Translations under genes and position numbers: made by a program
Shown here: piece by piece, positions 25,640 to 34,186 of the stretch
Layout: every line of letters starts with the position of its first letter
Position numbering within the stretch: position 1 is the first letter of the stretch
DNA from: Pseudobutyrivibrio sp.
GTDB taxonomy: Bacteria; Bacillota; Clostridia; Lachnospirales; Lachnospiraceae
Direction of reading: 5' to 3'
DNA: 56,941 bases
Assembly (NCBI GenBank): GCA_024684955.1
Contig: JAIKWH010000003.1
Span: 1 to 56,941 of the forward strand
The notes under the pieces: generated by a model
Told to the model about the DNA's origin: nothing
Databases searched by the model: none
The model's input: the letters and a program-made list of their open reading frames with translations, nothing else

Positions 25640-26769
25640 AGGCATTAGGAATAATTCTTGCAGGCGGAAACAATGTTAGAATGCAAAACCTAACCGACAA
25701 GCGCGCTATTGCCGCTATGCCTATAGGTGGTAGCTACAGATGTATTGATTTCGTCCTCAGTAACATGACAAACTCGCACATTCAAACGGTGGCAGTGCTA
25801 TCACAGTACAATGCCAGGTCTTTGAATGAGCATTTAAATTCATCAAAATGGTGGAACTTTGGTAGAAAGCAGGGAGGTCTCTTCCTCTTTACCCCAACAG
25901 TAACCACTAATAATAACTGGTGGTACAGAGGTACTGCCGATGCCATTTGGCAGAATATTGATTTCCTTAAAAAGAGGCATGAGCCATACGTGGTAATTGC
26001 TAGCGGTGACTGCGTTTACAAACTTGACTTTAACAAGGTCCTTGATTACCATATCGAGAAGCAGGCAGACATAACTGTTGTATGTGCCAAACTTCCTGAG
26101 GGGGACGACCTAAGCAGGTACGGAGTGGTAACTATGGACAGGGACGGCAGGATCACAGAGTTTGAGGAAAAGCCAATGCTGGCCAAGTCAGACATTGTAT
26201 CAGCCGGCATCTACGTTATCCGCCGTCGCGCTCTCATTGATTTGCTGGAGGAGTGCAACAAGGAGGGCAGATACAACTTTGTTACAGACATTCTCATCAG
26301 ATACAAGAATCTAAAGAGATTATACGGCTACGAAATGCAGGGCTACTGGAGCAATATTGCTGATGTAGACAGCTATTTCAAGGCCAATATGGATTTCTTG
26401 CGCAAGGATGTTAGAGACAAGTTCTTCCACGAGGAGCCAGGAGTCTACTCAAAGACTCACGACCTACCACCAGCCAAATTTAACACTGGCTCAAGGGTGG
26501 TCAACTCTCTGGTAGCGGGAGGATGTATCATTAATTCTACGGTTGAGAATTCTGTACTATTCAAGAAAGCATTTGTTGGCAACAACTCAGTTGTCAAGAA
26601 TTGTATTATATTAAACGGAGCCTACATAGGAGACAACGTGCACGTAGAAAATTGCATTGTTGAGAGCCATGAGACTTTACTTAGCGGATCCACATATATA
26701 GGAGAAGATGGGGTTCGCATCGTTACCGGAAACAAGAATCGTTATGACATGCCAGTTGGGGAGGTATAA
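25636..26769 (+). CDS. glgD: GlgD, second subunit of ADP-glucose pyrophosphorylase
   Basis: 377 residues. GlgC paralogue that forms a heteromer with GlgC and raises its activity. The N-terminus keeps '[20 protein letters not shown]', in which the catalytic GxGxRL signature of GlgC is altered to GGNNVRM, as is usual for GlgD. '[12 protein letters not shown]' and '[11 protein letters not shown]' follow, with Cys in place of the GlgC His. A short beta-helix closes the protein. The 4-base overlap with glgC implies coupled translation. Confidence 0.93.
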   Translation: MKALGIILAGGNNVRMQNLTDKRAIAAMPIGGSYRCIDFVLSNMTNSHIQTVAVLSQYNARSLNEHLNSSKWWNFGRKQGGLFLFTPTVTTNNNWWYRGTADAIWQNIDFLKKRHEPYVVIASGDCVYKLDFNKVLDYHIEKQADITVVCAKLPEGDDLSRYGVVTMDRDGRITEFEEKPMLAKSDIVSAGIYVIRRRALIDLLEECNKEGRYNFVTDILIRYKNLKRLYGYEMQGYWSNIADVDSYFKANMDFLRKDVRDKFFHEEPGVYSKTHDLPPAKFNTGSRVVNSLVAGGCIINSTVENSVLFKKAFVGNNSVVKNCIILNGAYIGDNVHVENCIVESHETLLSGSTYIGEDGVRIVTGNKNRYDMPVGEV

Positions 26770-26773
26770 CACA

Positions 26774-27037
26774 ATGCAAATCACAGACATTAGAATTCGC
26801 AAGATTGAAAAAGAAGGCAAGATGAAAGCTGTGGTATCTGTTACAATCGATGAGGAATTCGTAGTTCACGACATCAAAATTATTGAAGGAGACAAGGGGC
26901 TCTTTATTGCAATGCCATCACGTCGTGGTTCTGAGGGGGGCTACAAGGACATTGCACATCCAATCCGCTCTACCACAAGAGAGCAGATGCAGAATATGAT
27001 TCTGGAAAAATATAAGGAAGAGTTCCCAGAAGGATAG
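26774..27037 (+). CDS. spoVG: SpoVG family RNA/DNA-binding regulator
   Basis: 87 residues from ATG 26774, which has GGGGAGG upstream and the family's usual start '[12 protein letters not shown]'. An in-frame upstream ATG at 26708 lies inside glgD and is rejected. SpoVG is a small site-specific nucleic-acid-binding protein that affects sporulation in Bacillus and virulence or capsule genes in Staphylococcus. '[22 protein letters not shown]' is the conserved core. It sits 4 bases after glgD and 1 base before pth, so it is in the same transcript. Confidence 0.93.
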   Translation: MQITDIRIRKIEKEGKMKAVVSVTIDEEFVVHDIKIIEGDKGLFIAMPSRRGSEGGYKDIAHPIRSTTREQMQNMILEKYKEEFPEG

Positions 27038-27038
27038 T

Positions 27039-27614
27039 ATGTTTTTAATTGTAGGTCTGGGTAATCCCGGAGAGAAATATGCCGGGACAAGGCACAATGT
27101 AGGATTTGAGACAATTGATGCCATGGCAAATGACTACTCTATCCCAGTTACCCACAAGGAGCACAAGGGCCTGGTGGGCAAGGGAGTAATTGACGGACAA
27201 AAGGTAATGCTGGTAAAACCCCAGACATTTATGAACCTAAGCGGAGAATGCGTTTTTGAACTGACTGAGTATTACGGTGTGGATCCCACATCTGAGCTTA
27301 TAGTAGTTTCAGACGATGTATCCCTTAGTACCGGAAATATCCGCATTAGAAAAAAGGGTAGCGCCGGTGGTCACAACGGGTTAAAAAACATCATAGGTCT
27401 TTTGGATACTGACCAGTTTGCCCGAGTCAGGGTTGGAGTTGGTTCCTGTCAGGATGGGGACATGATAAGCCATGTCCTAGGCAGATACTCCAAGGAGGAC
27501 CGGGAGAGGGTTGACTATGCCATAGACAAGGCAAAGGGGGCTATAAAACTCCTTTTAGCCGGGGAAATGGAAGAGGCCATGAACAAATATAACCTAAAAG
27601 AGACTTTTGAGTAG
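27039..27614 (+). CDS. pth: Peptidyl-tRNA hydrolase
   Basis: 191 residues, typical length. It frees tRNAs from peptidyl-tRNA that drops off ribosomes. The signature 'IVGLGNPGEKYAGTRHNVGF' holds Asn9 and the catalytic His19. 'KPQTFMNLSG' and 'GSAGGHNGLKNI' also match. It follows spoVG by one base with GAAGG as ribosome site. spoVG and pth are often near each other in Firmicutes. It is last in the glg operon, before a strong terminator. Confidence 0.96.
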   Translation: MFLIVGLGNPGEKYAGTRHNVGFETIDAMANDYSIPVTHKEHKGLVGKGVIDGQKVMLVKPQTFMNLSGECVFELTEYYGVDPTSELIVVSDDVSLSTGNIRIRKKGSAGGHNGLKNIIGLLDTDQFARVRVGVGSCQDGDMISHVLGRYSKEDRERVDYAIDKAKGAIKLLLAGEMEEAMNKYNLKETFE

Positions 27615-27618
27615 TTAG

Positions 27619-27652
27619 ACGCCTGCAATTATTTGCAGGCGTTATTTTTTTT
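27619..27652 (+). terminator. Terminator after pth
   Basis: Perfect 10-bp stem (27619-27628 with 27633-27642), 4-base loop, then a long T-run. Confidence 0.92.
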
Positions 27653-27655
27653 CGC

Positions 27656-27684
27656 TTTACAACAAAAAATTAAAAAAGTATACT
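27656..27684 (+). promoter_or_regulatory. Promoter of the SARP-pilus cluster
   Basis: TTTACA (27656-27661), 17 A-rich bases, TATACT (27679-27684). It follows the pth terminator and precedes the SARP start by 66 bases. Confidence 0.7.
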
Positions 27685-27750
27685 TATTTTTATAGAAGGC
27701 ATTATATAAAATAACTGGATAGTATTTCACAACAGAGATTGGAGATTTTC

Positions 27751-29004
27751 ATGTTTGAGAAAAAGGAAGAAAAAATAACAGCCTCAATGTTTGGCGGTTT
27801 CCACATTGAATATAATGGCAAGCCATTTTCCATTGAAAGAAATACTGTTACCAAGGTGAATCAGTTAGTTCAGATGCTGATGTATTACAGGGAGGGTATC
27901 TCTAGGATTCAAATAATTGAAAACTTATTTGGCCATGATGATATTGCAGACCCTTCTAATAGTTTGAGAGCCCTGGTATTCAGAGTTAGGCGTACACTGC
28001 CAAAATATGGTCTTCCAGAGGATGATGAGTATATCTACATCAAGAGGGGATTCTACAGTTGGAGCCCTACTTTTACTGTAGATTGTGATGCAACAAATTT
28101 TGAGAACACCCTAAAAAAGGCAGCCCAGACTGAGAGCGATACAGAGAGACTGGCCCTTTTTGAGGAGGCTTTTGATATATATAAGGGAGATTTCCTGCCA
28201 GAATTGTCTGGTGAGGAGTGGGTTGTCCCTATTCAGGTCCGCCTGAGAAAAATGTTTAAGGACATTACAAGGGTCCTTTGCGAGCACTATCTTGGAAAAG
28301 AAAATTACAAGAGGGTCTACGAGCTGTCAAAAAAGGCCACAGACCTGTATCCATATGATGAGTGGCAGTACTATCAGATGAAAGCCCTCATTGAAATGGG
28401 CAAGACCCAGGAGGCCATGGCCCTCTATGAGGAGACTGAAAAGGACATGTTCTCGGCCCTAGGGGTATCTGTATCTCCACAGATGAAGGAGATGCTGGAC
28501 AAGTTGGGTGCCCAGGTCAAATACGGCACAGACATGATCTCAACTGTCCAGGACAATCTGGAGAATACTAAGGAGGACATAGAGGGAGCATTCTATTGTA
28601 CCTATCCTGTATTTATAGAGACCTACAGATATATAAAGAGAGTCATCAGACGTAGCGGCCAGGCAGCATGGCTGATGCTTTGCACATTGACAGATGGCAA
28701 GGGCATTGCCCTTGATAATTCCGACAGGCTCAACATGCTGGCTGACGAACTGTCAGAGGCGGTGCGTGTGTCTGCTAGAGGCGGGGACATGTATGCTAGA
28801 TATTCAAACAATCAGTTTATAGTTCTTCTCTTGGGAATCAGCCAGGAGGATTGCAGTCTTGTTGAAAATAGAATCAACGAGCACATGGCCAAGGAATCTA
28901 GAAAGCGTTATATCAAATATACACTTGCTCCTGTTAACCTTGCATCTGCTGGAACAGACAGAGATGCTGATGAGTTGAAAGATATGGTCAGAGGTGATAA
29001 ATAA
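27751..29004 (+). CDS. SARP/BTAD-type transcriptional regulator with GGDEF-like C-terminal domain
   Basis: 417 residues from ATG 27751, with GGAG 6 bases upstream; an in-frame TTG at 27739 lies before that site and is rejected. Residues about 10-108 form an OmpR-like winged helix ('SRIQIIENLFG', 'SLRALVFRVRRTL'). Residues about 112-253 are a bacterial transcriptional activation domain of TPR-like helices ('LALFEEAFDIYKGDFLPE'). Residues about 283-400 resemble a degenerate GGDEF/nucleotide-cyclase fold: 'YARYSNNQFIVLLLG' aligns with the RYGGDEFxxLLPG loop, but the GGDEF residues are lost. It probably controls the genes behind it, all on the same strand. The last base of its stop is the first base of the next start. 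Confidence 0.75.
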   Translation: MFEKKEEKITASMFGGFHIEYNGKPFSIERNTVTKVNQLVQMLMYYREGISRIQIIENLFGHDDIADPSNSLRALVFRVRRTLPKYGLPEDDEYIYIKRGFYSWSPTFTVDCDATNFENTLKKAAQTESDTERLALFEEAFDIYKGDFLPELSGEEWVVPIQVRLRKMFKDITRVLCEHYLGKENYKRVYELSKKATDLYPYDEWQYYQMKALIEMGKTQEAMALYEETEKDMFSALGVSVSPQMKEMLDKLGAQVKYGTDMISTVQDNLENTKEDIEGAFYCTYPVFIETYRYIKRVIRRSGQAAWLMLCTLTDGKGIALDNSDRLNMLADELSEAVRVSARGGDMYARYSNNQFIVLLLGISQEDCSLVENRINEHMAKESRKRYIKYTLAPVNLASAGTDRDADELKDMVRGDK

Positions 29005-29438
29005 TGGGGATGTCAGATAGAATTAACCGAATGCCAGGTTCAGTTCTTGTTTGTGTTGATAATGAAAAATTTGGGGGAAAGCTATATCACTGCTTTAGCG
29101 AAACGCCGGTAGAATTTTGTGATTTGCCAGATTTGTTTGTTTTGCTGGAAAGGGTTGCTGACGAGGTGGGCTACCCAGAGGCAAAGACAAGACCTAGATT
29201 TTTTAAAAAGACCGGCAGAGAAGACATAAGTCTGGGGATTATGGGGCAAGCAAAGGTATGCTTCCCAAAGGACTTGCTTGTGCACAAAGGCAAAATAGGA
29301 ACATTTATGATTAGTGTGATCTCCAGGGACTTTTCTAGTCTCCAGGGGCTTTTGTACAACCAGATGGCAGATGTAACTGTAAACTTTGATAGCGAAGTAC
29401 ATCTCACAAGGATAATTAATGAAGCGATCACAAAATAG
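29004..29438 (+). CDS. Conserved-looking protein of unknown function
   Basis: 144 residues, not recognised. It is soluble, with no signal peptide or membrane segment. The first third reads like a small alpha/beta domain ('VLVCVDNEKFGGKLYHC'). Cys/Phe-rich strands follow, and the C-terminus has 'FDSEVHLTRIINEAI'. Its start overlaps the regulator's stop by one base (TAATG) with AGAGGTG upstream. Its stop lies within the ribosome site of the lipoprotein gene. The tight coupling on both sides suggests it works with the regulator or the pilus-like proteins. Confidence 0.65.
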   Translation: MGMSDRINRMPGSVLVCVDNEKFGGKLYHCFSETPVEFCDLPDLFVLLERVADEVGYPEAKTRPRFFKKTGREDISLGIMGQAKVCFPKDLLVHKGKIGTFMISVISRDFSSLQGLLYNQMADVTVNFDSEVHLTRIINEAITK

Positions 29439-29448
29439 GAGGAAACAG

Positions 29449-30405
29449 GTGAAGCGTATTAAATGCCTGCTTTCACTGATAGTTCTGTGCGTCAGCCTGG
29501 TATCCTGTGGCACCTTAGAGTCGGGCAATAGTGTCTCCGACAAAGGGGGCAATCAGTCTACAGGAGTAGAGGCTAAAGGCAAAGGGACGAGAGATAATTC
29601 CATAAGGGTACTGGTGCCAGAAGCCACAGGCACAGAGGTCTACGGCAATGCTGACGCATCCATAGATGCCAGCAACGCTACAGAGGGCTATGTGATGGTG
29701 GCCTACCTGGGGGATTCTGCCAAGGTCAGAATGCTTATTGAGACTCCTGCTGGCAATACCTACAATTACTTGATTAATCTGGATAAACAATATCATGTTT
29801 ACCCACTGTCAGAGGGAAACGGTACCTATAAAATTGGTGTCTACGAAAACATTTCTGGGGACCAATATGTGGCAGCCTTTACACAATCAGTGACAGTTAC
29901 TCTAAAAGATGAATATAGTGCCTTTTTGTATCCTAATGCTTATGTAAATTTCAATGCTACTAGCAAGGCGGTGCAAAAGGGAAAAGAACTTGCGGCTGGA
30001 TGCAACAATGATATTGATGTAGTAAAGTCCGTTTATCACTACATTACAGACAATATCGACTATGACTATGAAAAGGCCGCGACGGTTCAGTCGGGATATG
30101 TGCCTACAGTGGATTCCACCCTGGAAACAAAGACTGGAATATGCTTTGACTACGCCTCTTTGATGGGGTCCATGCTTAGATCCCAGGGCATTCCTACCAG
30201 GCTGGAGATTGGCTACGCAGGAACAGAGTATCATGCCTGGGTCAGTGTATATACCAAGGAGACCGGCTGGATAGATAAAATAATTCAATTTGACGGCAAG
30301 AATTGGTCATTGATGGACCCAACATTGGCTTCCTATGCCAGCAATAAAATCGTCAAAGAAAATAGAGAATCAACTACCTACTATCAACTGAAGTACAAAT
30401 ATTAA
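29449..30405 (+). CDS. Transglutaminase-like lipoprotein
   Basis: 318 residues from GTG 29449, chosen because AGGAGG lies 6 bases upstream and the signal peptide then has normal length. An ATG at 29419 would lie upstream of that ribosome site. The lipobox is 'LVSC' with Cys20, so the protein is tethered to the outer face of the membrane. The C-terminal half is a transglutaminase-like papain fold. Cys is in 'TGICFDYASLMGSMLRSQG', His in 'EYHAWVSVY' and Asp in 'WSLMDPT', so the triad is complete. It might act as a protease or cross-linking enzyme on wall or surface proteins. It lies 15 bases ahead of the GspF gene. Confidence 0.8.
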   Translation: MKRIKCLLSLIVLCVSLVSCGTLESGNSVSDKGGNQSTGVEAKGKGTRDNSIRVLVPEATGTEVYGNADASIDASNATEGYVMVAYLGDSAKVRMLIETPAGNTYNYLINLDKQYHVYPLSEGNGTYKIGVYENISGDQYVAAFTQSVTVTLKDEYSAFLYPNAYVNFNATSKAVQKGKELAAGCNNDIDVVKSVYHYITDNIDYDYEKAATVQSGYVPTVDSTLETKTGICFDYASLMGSMLRSQGIPTRLEIGYAGTEYHAWVSVYTKETGWIDKIIQFDGKNWSLMDPTLASYASNKIVKENRESTTYYQLKYKY

Positions 30406-30420
30406 AGGTGGAGAGTTTGT

Positions 30421-31473
30421 ATGAGCGACAATAAAAGAAAAAAATTAAGTGCTGAGGAATTATATGCCTTTTCCGATGAGATGGGCATGATGATTTCTTC
30501 AGGCGTTTCCTCAATCCAGGGCATCACCATGATGCTGGACGAGTCCGAGGGTGGAGAGGAAAAGGAACTGTTGACTGAAATGGAAAAGGTGGTTTCTGAG
30601 ACAGGCTCTCTATCAAGAGCCATTCAGGAGTCAGGAGTTTTCCCAGACTACTTTGTAGAGATGGCTACCATGGGAGAATTGACAGGTAAGATGGACTCAG
30701 TCCTTACCAATCTGGCTAGGCACTATGCCAGAGAGATGGCCATCAGCAATGCTATTAAAAGCGCAGTTACATACCCACTTATGATGGTTGCCATGATGCT
30801 GGTTATCATAATCGTTTTGGTAACAGAGATCATGCCTGTGTTTGACAGGGTATTTAAGCAGTTGGGTGGCACAATGGATGGCCTGTCAAAAGGATTTTTG
30901 GCTGTGGGCGTATTTATGAAAGCCCATGGACTCATACTGCTTTTAATCCTTTTGGCCATAGTTATCTACCTGATTTTCATGAACAGGTCAAAATGGGGCA
31001 AGGAGCATAGAAACAAGCTCCTCTACAGTAGCAAGAGATTCAAATCAATCCATTCAAAGATTGCCACTAGCCGATTTGCATCAGCCATGGCCATGACCCT
31101 TTCATCAGGCATGGACGTTATGCAGTCCCTAGATGTCAGCAGCAAGATTATCGATGCCCCTGATTTTGCAGGCAAGGTGGAAAAGTGCAAGGATTCCTTT
31201 GCAGAGACCATGGATATAGGCAGAGCTTTTTCTGCCTCTGGTATATTCGGAGGCTTGTATGGCAGAATGGCAATTCTCGGTGCCAAGACAGGTAACATGG
31301 AGACTGTTTTGGAGAAGGTAGCAGAGACATATCAGGAGGAGGCTGACGACGAAATCAACGACCTCATTGCCATTGTTGAGCCTACCCTTGTAATAATTCT
31401 TTCTGTAATTGTTGGAATTATTCTTTTATCAGTAATGTTGCCATTGTTAAATATCATGTCAGGAATGATTTAA
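30421..31473 (+). CDS. Type II secretion/type IV pilus platform protein (GspF/PilC family)
   Basis: 350 residues. Inner-membrane platform protein of pilus and pseudopilus machines, which couples the ATPase to pilin insertion. Two T2SSF domains are visible: 'EEMGMMISSGVS'-type start at about 15-135 and 'SRFASAMAMTLSSGMDVMQSL' at about 218-340. Three strong membrane segments are at about 120-145, 165-190 and 322-345. Usual PilC/GspF length is about 400, so it is slightly short at the N-terminus. GGTGGAG precedes the ATG. The four genes that follow encode small single-pass proteins, then PilT. Confidence 0.85.
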   Translation: MSDNKRKKLSAEELYAFSDEMGMMISSGVSSIQGITMMLDESEGGEEKELLTEMEKVVSETGSLSRAIQESGVFPDYFVEMATMGELTGKMDSVLTNLARHYAREMAISNAIKSAVTYPLMMVAMMLVIIIVLVTEIMPVFDRVFKQLGGTMDGLSKGFLAVGVFMKAHGLILLLILLAIVIYLIFMNRSKWGKEHRNKLLYSSKRFKSIHSKIATSRFASAMAMTLSSGMDVMQSLDVSSKIIDAPDFAGKVEKCKDSFAETMDIGRAFSASGIFGGLYGRMAILGAKTGNMETVLEKVAETYQEEADDEINDLIAIVEPTLVIILSVIVGIILLSVMLPLLNIMSGMI

Positions 31474-31474
31474 T

Positions 31475-31825
31475 ATGGGAAAAACCAGATTTGGAAGCCT
31501 AGACGGCATCCATAATATTAGAAAGAAAAACGTGGTGAGCACCACACTTTTGTCGGCGCTCATGTTTATCGTCATATTTATCCTCTTTCTTTTTGCAGTA
31601 TCAAAGGCAACTGCAGGCTCCAAAGACGAGCAGCGCAAGGTCCTTTCTGACGCCATAGACAGGGGCATTGTCCAGTGCTATGTGACAGAGGGCAAGTATC
31701 CTGAGAGTTTTCAGTATCTGCAGGAGAATTACGGAATTATTTACGATGAGGATGTATTCAGGGTGGATTATGTCATTTACGGCAGCAATATGAAGCCTGA
31801 GGTTACAATTATCGATTTACAGTAG
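31475..31825 (+). CDS. Small pilin-like membrane protein 1
   Basis: 116 residues. A basic N-terminus of about 23 residues, one membrane helix (about 24-45) and an extracellular domain with one Cys. Size and shape are those of a pseudopilin. The prepilin signature (Gly then a Glu at +5 in the helix) is absent; the helix starts 'VVSTTLLSALMFIVIF'. It starts one base after the GspF stop. It is assigned to the pilus-like cluster by position and topology only. Confidence 0.6.
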   Translation: MGKTRFGSLDGIHNIRKKNVVSTTLLSALMFIVIFILFLFAVSKATAGSKDEQRKVLSDAIDRGIVQCYVTEGKYPESFQYLQENYGIIYDEDVFRVDYVIYGSNMKPEVTIIDLQ

Positions 31826-31836
31826 GAGAGACTATT

Positions 31837-32328
31837 TTGAACAGGAGACGAAGCAGAAAACATAATATAGACATCATGTTTTTGATGATTCTCTTTTTGA
31901 TATTTACCTTTTCCGGGGTGAGTGTTCTTCTGATGGCTGTAAATTCCTACAGGTCTGTTGTGGACAGCAATCTAAAGGACACCGACGCTAGGGCTGCTAT
32001 GGCCTATGTGAGAGAGGTAGTCCATAAATGCGACAATGGTTCAGGGATTGACATTGGCACAATAGAAGGTAATTCATGCCTGATTATCCAAGATGAGTCT
32101 GGAGAATATAGCAGGTATATATACGCCTATGACGGCTACCTGAGGGAACTATTGGCCAAGGATGATTCCGGAGCCACAGCAGAGTTTGGCGACAAGATAT
32201 TAAAGGTTAATTCCTTTGATATAGCCTGGCTGCCAGAGGGAAATGGCCTGGAGGCCAACATCGAGGACAACAGTGGAAAGGCCCATGTGGTAGATATTGC
32301 CATTTGTTCTGGAGGTGACAAGCGATGA
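31837..32328 (+). CDS. Small pilin-like membrane protein 2 (possible DUF4860 type)
   Basis: 163 residues from TTG 31837, with AGGAGAG 7 bases upstream; no ATG fits. A strongly basic start, a membrane helix at about 13-35, and a beta-rich outer domain containing 'GEYSRYIYAYDGYLRELL'. I recall similar proteins grouped as DUF4860, but that is from memory. No Gly/Glu+5 prepilin site is visible. The next gene overlaps its stop (ATGA). Confidence 0.6.
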   Translation: MNRRRSRKHNIDIMFLMILFLIFTFSGVSVLLMAVNSYRSVVDSNLKDTDARAAMAYVREVVHKCDNGSGIDIGTIEGNSCLIIQDESGEYSRYIYAYDGYLRELLAKDDSGATAEFGDKILKVNSFDIAWLPEGNGLEANIEDNSGKAHVVDIAICSGGDKR

Positions 32329-32702
32329 AGACAAGAAATAACGGATCCAGAATTTTCCTTACAGAATTATTATTTGCCATCTTGTTTTTTATTATGATTG
32401 CAGCAGTCTGTGTCCAGGCCTTTGCCCAGTCATACATTAAAAGCAAGGAGGCAACCAACCTGACCAATGCAGTAGAGGTGGTGACCAATGCAGCAGAGTT
32501 GTACCTGTCAGGCAACTTGGATGGCGATTTTACCGAGTATTATGACAAGGACTGGAATCAGGTAAGGAGTGCAGGAGAATACAAATTTACCGGAATTATA
32601 ACTGACGCCGAGAATGGAGTGGAATCCATGAGCCTGGTGGTATGCACCCTGGAGGACGACGCCCAGATATATTCCCTGGTTGTGGAGAAAGCGGTTAAAT
32701 GA
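32325..32702 (+). CDS. Small pilin-like membrane protein 3 with partial prepilin motif
   Basis: 125 residues. The N-terminus 'NGSRIFLTELLFAILFF' closely resembles the type IV prepilin start GFTLIELLVVIAI. The Glu sits at +5 if cleavage fell before Ile, but the residue before is Arg instead of Gly. This is the cluster member nearest to a true prepilin. The outer part is short, with 'YYDKDWNQV' and a C-terminal strand pair. ATGA overlaps link it to the genes before and after. Confidence 0.65.
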   Translation: MKTRNNGSRIFLTELLFAILFFIMIAAVCVQAFAQSYIKSKEATNLTNAVEVVTNAAELYLSGNLDGDFTEYYDKDWNQVRSAGEYKFTGIITDAENGVESMSLVVCTLEDDAQIYSLVVEKAVK

Positions 32703-33058
32703 GAGAAGAAAAAAACAGGAATGTAATTAATATAGGAACATCCCTAATGGTGGTTATCCTCATAGGCCTTTCATTTGCCATTATTGCAGCCCTGGCTATT
32801 TCATCTAGCCAGAACAACTACAATCTGAGCAAGAAAATGGCGGACCACACAGCTAGTTATTATCAGGCCAGCAATACTGCCCAGGAGATAATTGCAGCAG
32901 ATGATTGGAAAGACCAGGAATTCACCGTAGATATAGATGATAGCCAGCAACTGTCTGTGGCTGTAAAAGATGGAAAGATTGCCAGGTGGCAGGTGGTAAG
33001 CACTGAGGATTGGGAGGCTGACAGCACTCAGCCTGTAATTACCCTAGAGGAAGAATAG
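32699..33058 (+). CDS. Small pilin-like membrane protein 4
   Basis: 119 residues. Basic N-terminus, membrane helix at about 12-35 beginning 'GTSLMVVILIGLSFAIIAALA', then a mostly polar outer part. There is Gly before the helix but no Glu at +5, so it holds the complementary half of the prepilin motif to protein 3. The gene overlaps protein 3 by ATGA and ends 18 bases before pilT. Confidence 0.6.
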   Translation: MREEKNRNVINIGTSLMVVILIGLSFAIIAALAISSSQNNYNLSKKMADHTASYYQASNTAQEIIAADDWKDQEFTVDIDDSQQLSVAVKDGKIARWQVVSTEDWEADSTQPVITLEEE

Positions 33059-33076
33059 GCAAATTAGGAGGAAATT

Positions 33077-34183
33077 ATGTCCGTAGATATAGTCAGTTAT
33101 TTGACTGATGCAGTTAAAAAATACAAGGCCAGCGATGTCTTTATCGTAACCGGCCGTGAGGTGTCATTCAGGGTTAATGACGTGGTAATGACCAGGTCTG
33201 AACTGGAGGCGACCCAGGCAGAAAAATCTATGCCAGACGATGGTCCGGTAATGCCAGCCAAGGCGGAGGAATTGGTGGAGCAAATCTACCAGTTGGCCGG
33301 TCGAGACATTACAAGATACAAGGAATACGGGGATGATGATTTCTCCTTTGCCATAAAGGACGTATCAAGATTTCGTGTAAATACCTTTAAACAGCGTGGT
33401 ACATTTGCGGCAGTTGTCCGTGTTATCACCTTTACATTGCCAGACTACAAGACCCTGGGTATACCAGAGTCTGTTATCAGACTGGCAGACGAGTCAAAGG
33501 GACTGGTCCTTGTCACAGGACCTGCAGGCAGCGGTAAATCCACCAGCCTTTCATGTATCGTTGACAGGATTAACAAGAATTACAACAAGCACATTATTAC
33601 CCTGGAGGATCCGGTAGAGTACCTCCATAGACATGGTAAATCAATAGTTTCCCAGCGTGAGATTCACCTGGATACAGAAAATTATGTCACAGCCCTGCGA
33701 GCATCACTGCGCCAGAGCCCAGACGTAATTCTCCTGGGAGAAATGCGTGATGCAGAGACAATCTCTGTTGCCATGACAGCCGCAGAGACAGGACATCTTA
33801 TCCTTTCTACCCTCCACACAATTGGAGCAGCCAATACCATCGACAGAATTATCGATGTATTCCCATCAGAGCAGCAACACCAGATTGCCCTACAGCTTTC
33901 TATGGTTATTAAGGCGGTTGTTTCCCAGCAGTTGGTTCCTACCGTGGATGGTACACTGGTTCCAGCCTTTGAGGTTATGACAGTTACACCGGCCATTCGC
34001 AACATGATTCGCGAGAATAAGGTGCCTCAGATTGAGGGTGTAATCTATTCTAGTGACACAGATGAAATGGTTTCCATGGATTCTTCTCTTTTCAAATTGG
34101 CAAAACAGGGTATAATAACCAAGGATACAGCAATGGAATTTGCCGTAAATGCCGAAATGTTAGGAAGAAGATTAGGAGTGTAA
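33077..34183 (+). CDS. pilT: PilT-type twitching/retraction ATPase
   Basis: 368 residues. Hexameric cytosolic ATPase of the GspE/PilT superfamily. Walker A is at residues 148-155 ('GPAGSGKS'), and Walker B region at 216-225 ('DVILLGEMRD'). The His box is 'LILSTLHT', followed by 'ANTIDRIIDVFPSEQQHQI' and 'AVVSQQLVP', which favour PilT over the longer PilB/GspE. It has no N-terminal GspE_N domain and no zinc Cys4 cluster. In classical pili PilT pulls pili back and a separate PilB extends them. No PilB is present here, so this single motor may do both jobs. AGGAGG precedes the ATG. Confidence 0.88.
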   Translation: MSVDIVSYLTDAVKKYKASDVFIVTGREVSFRVNDVVMTRSELEATQAEKSMPDDGPVMPAKAEELVEQIYQLAGRDITRYKEYGDDDFSFAIKDVSRFRVNTFKQRGTFAAVVRVITFTLPDYKTLGIPESVIRLADESKGLVLVTGPAGSGKSTSLSCIVDRINKNYNKHIITLEDPVEYLHRHGKSIVSQREIHLDTENYVTALRASLRQSPDVILLGEMRDAETISVAMTAAETGHLILSTLHTIGAANTIDRIIDVFPSEQQHQIALQLSMVIKAVVSQQLVPTVDGTLVPAFEVMTVTPAIRNMIRENKVPQIEGVIYSSDTDEMVSMDSSLFKLAKQGIITKDTAMEFAVNAEMLGRRLGV

Positions 34184-34186
34184 TCA

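Noticed and set aside
26708-26773. Upstream start giving a 109-residue SpoVG
   Set aside because: The extension lies inside glgD and crosses the GGGGAGG ribosome site of ATG 26774, the usual SpoVG start.
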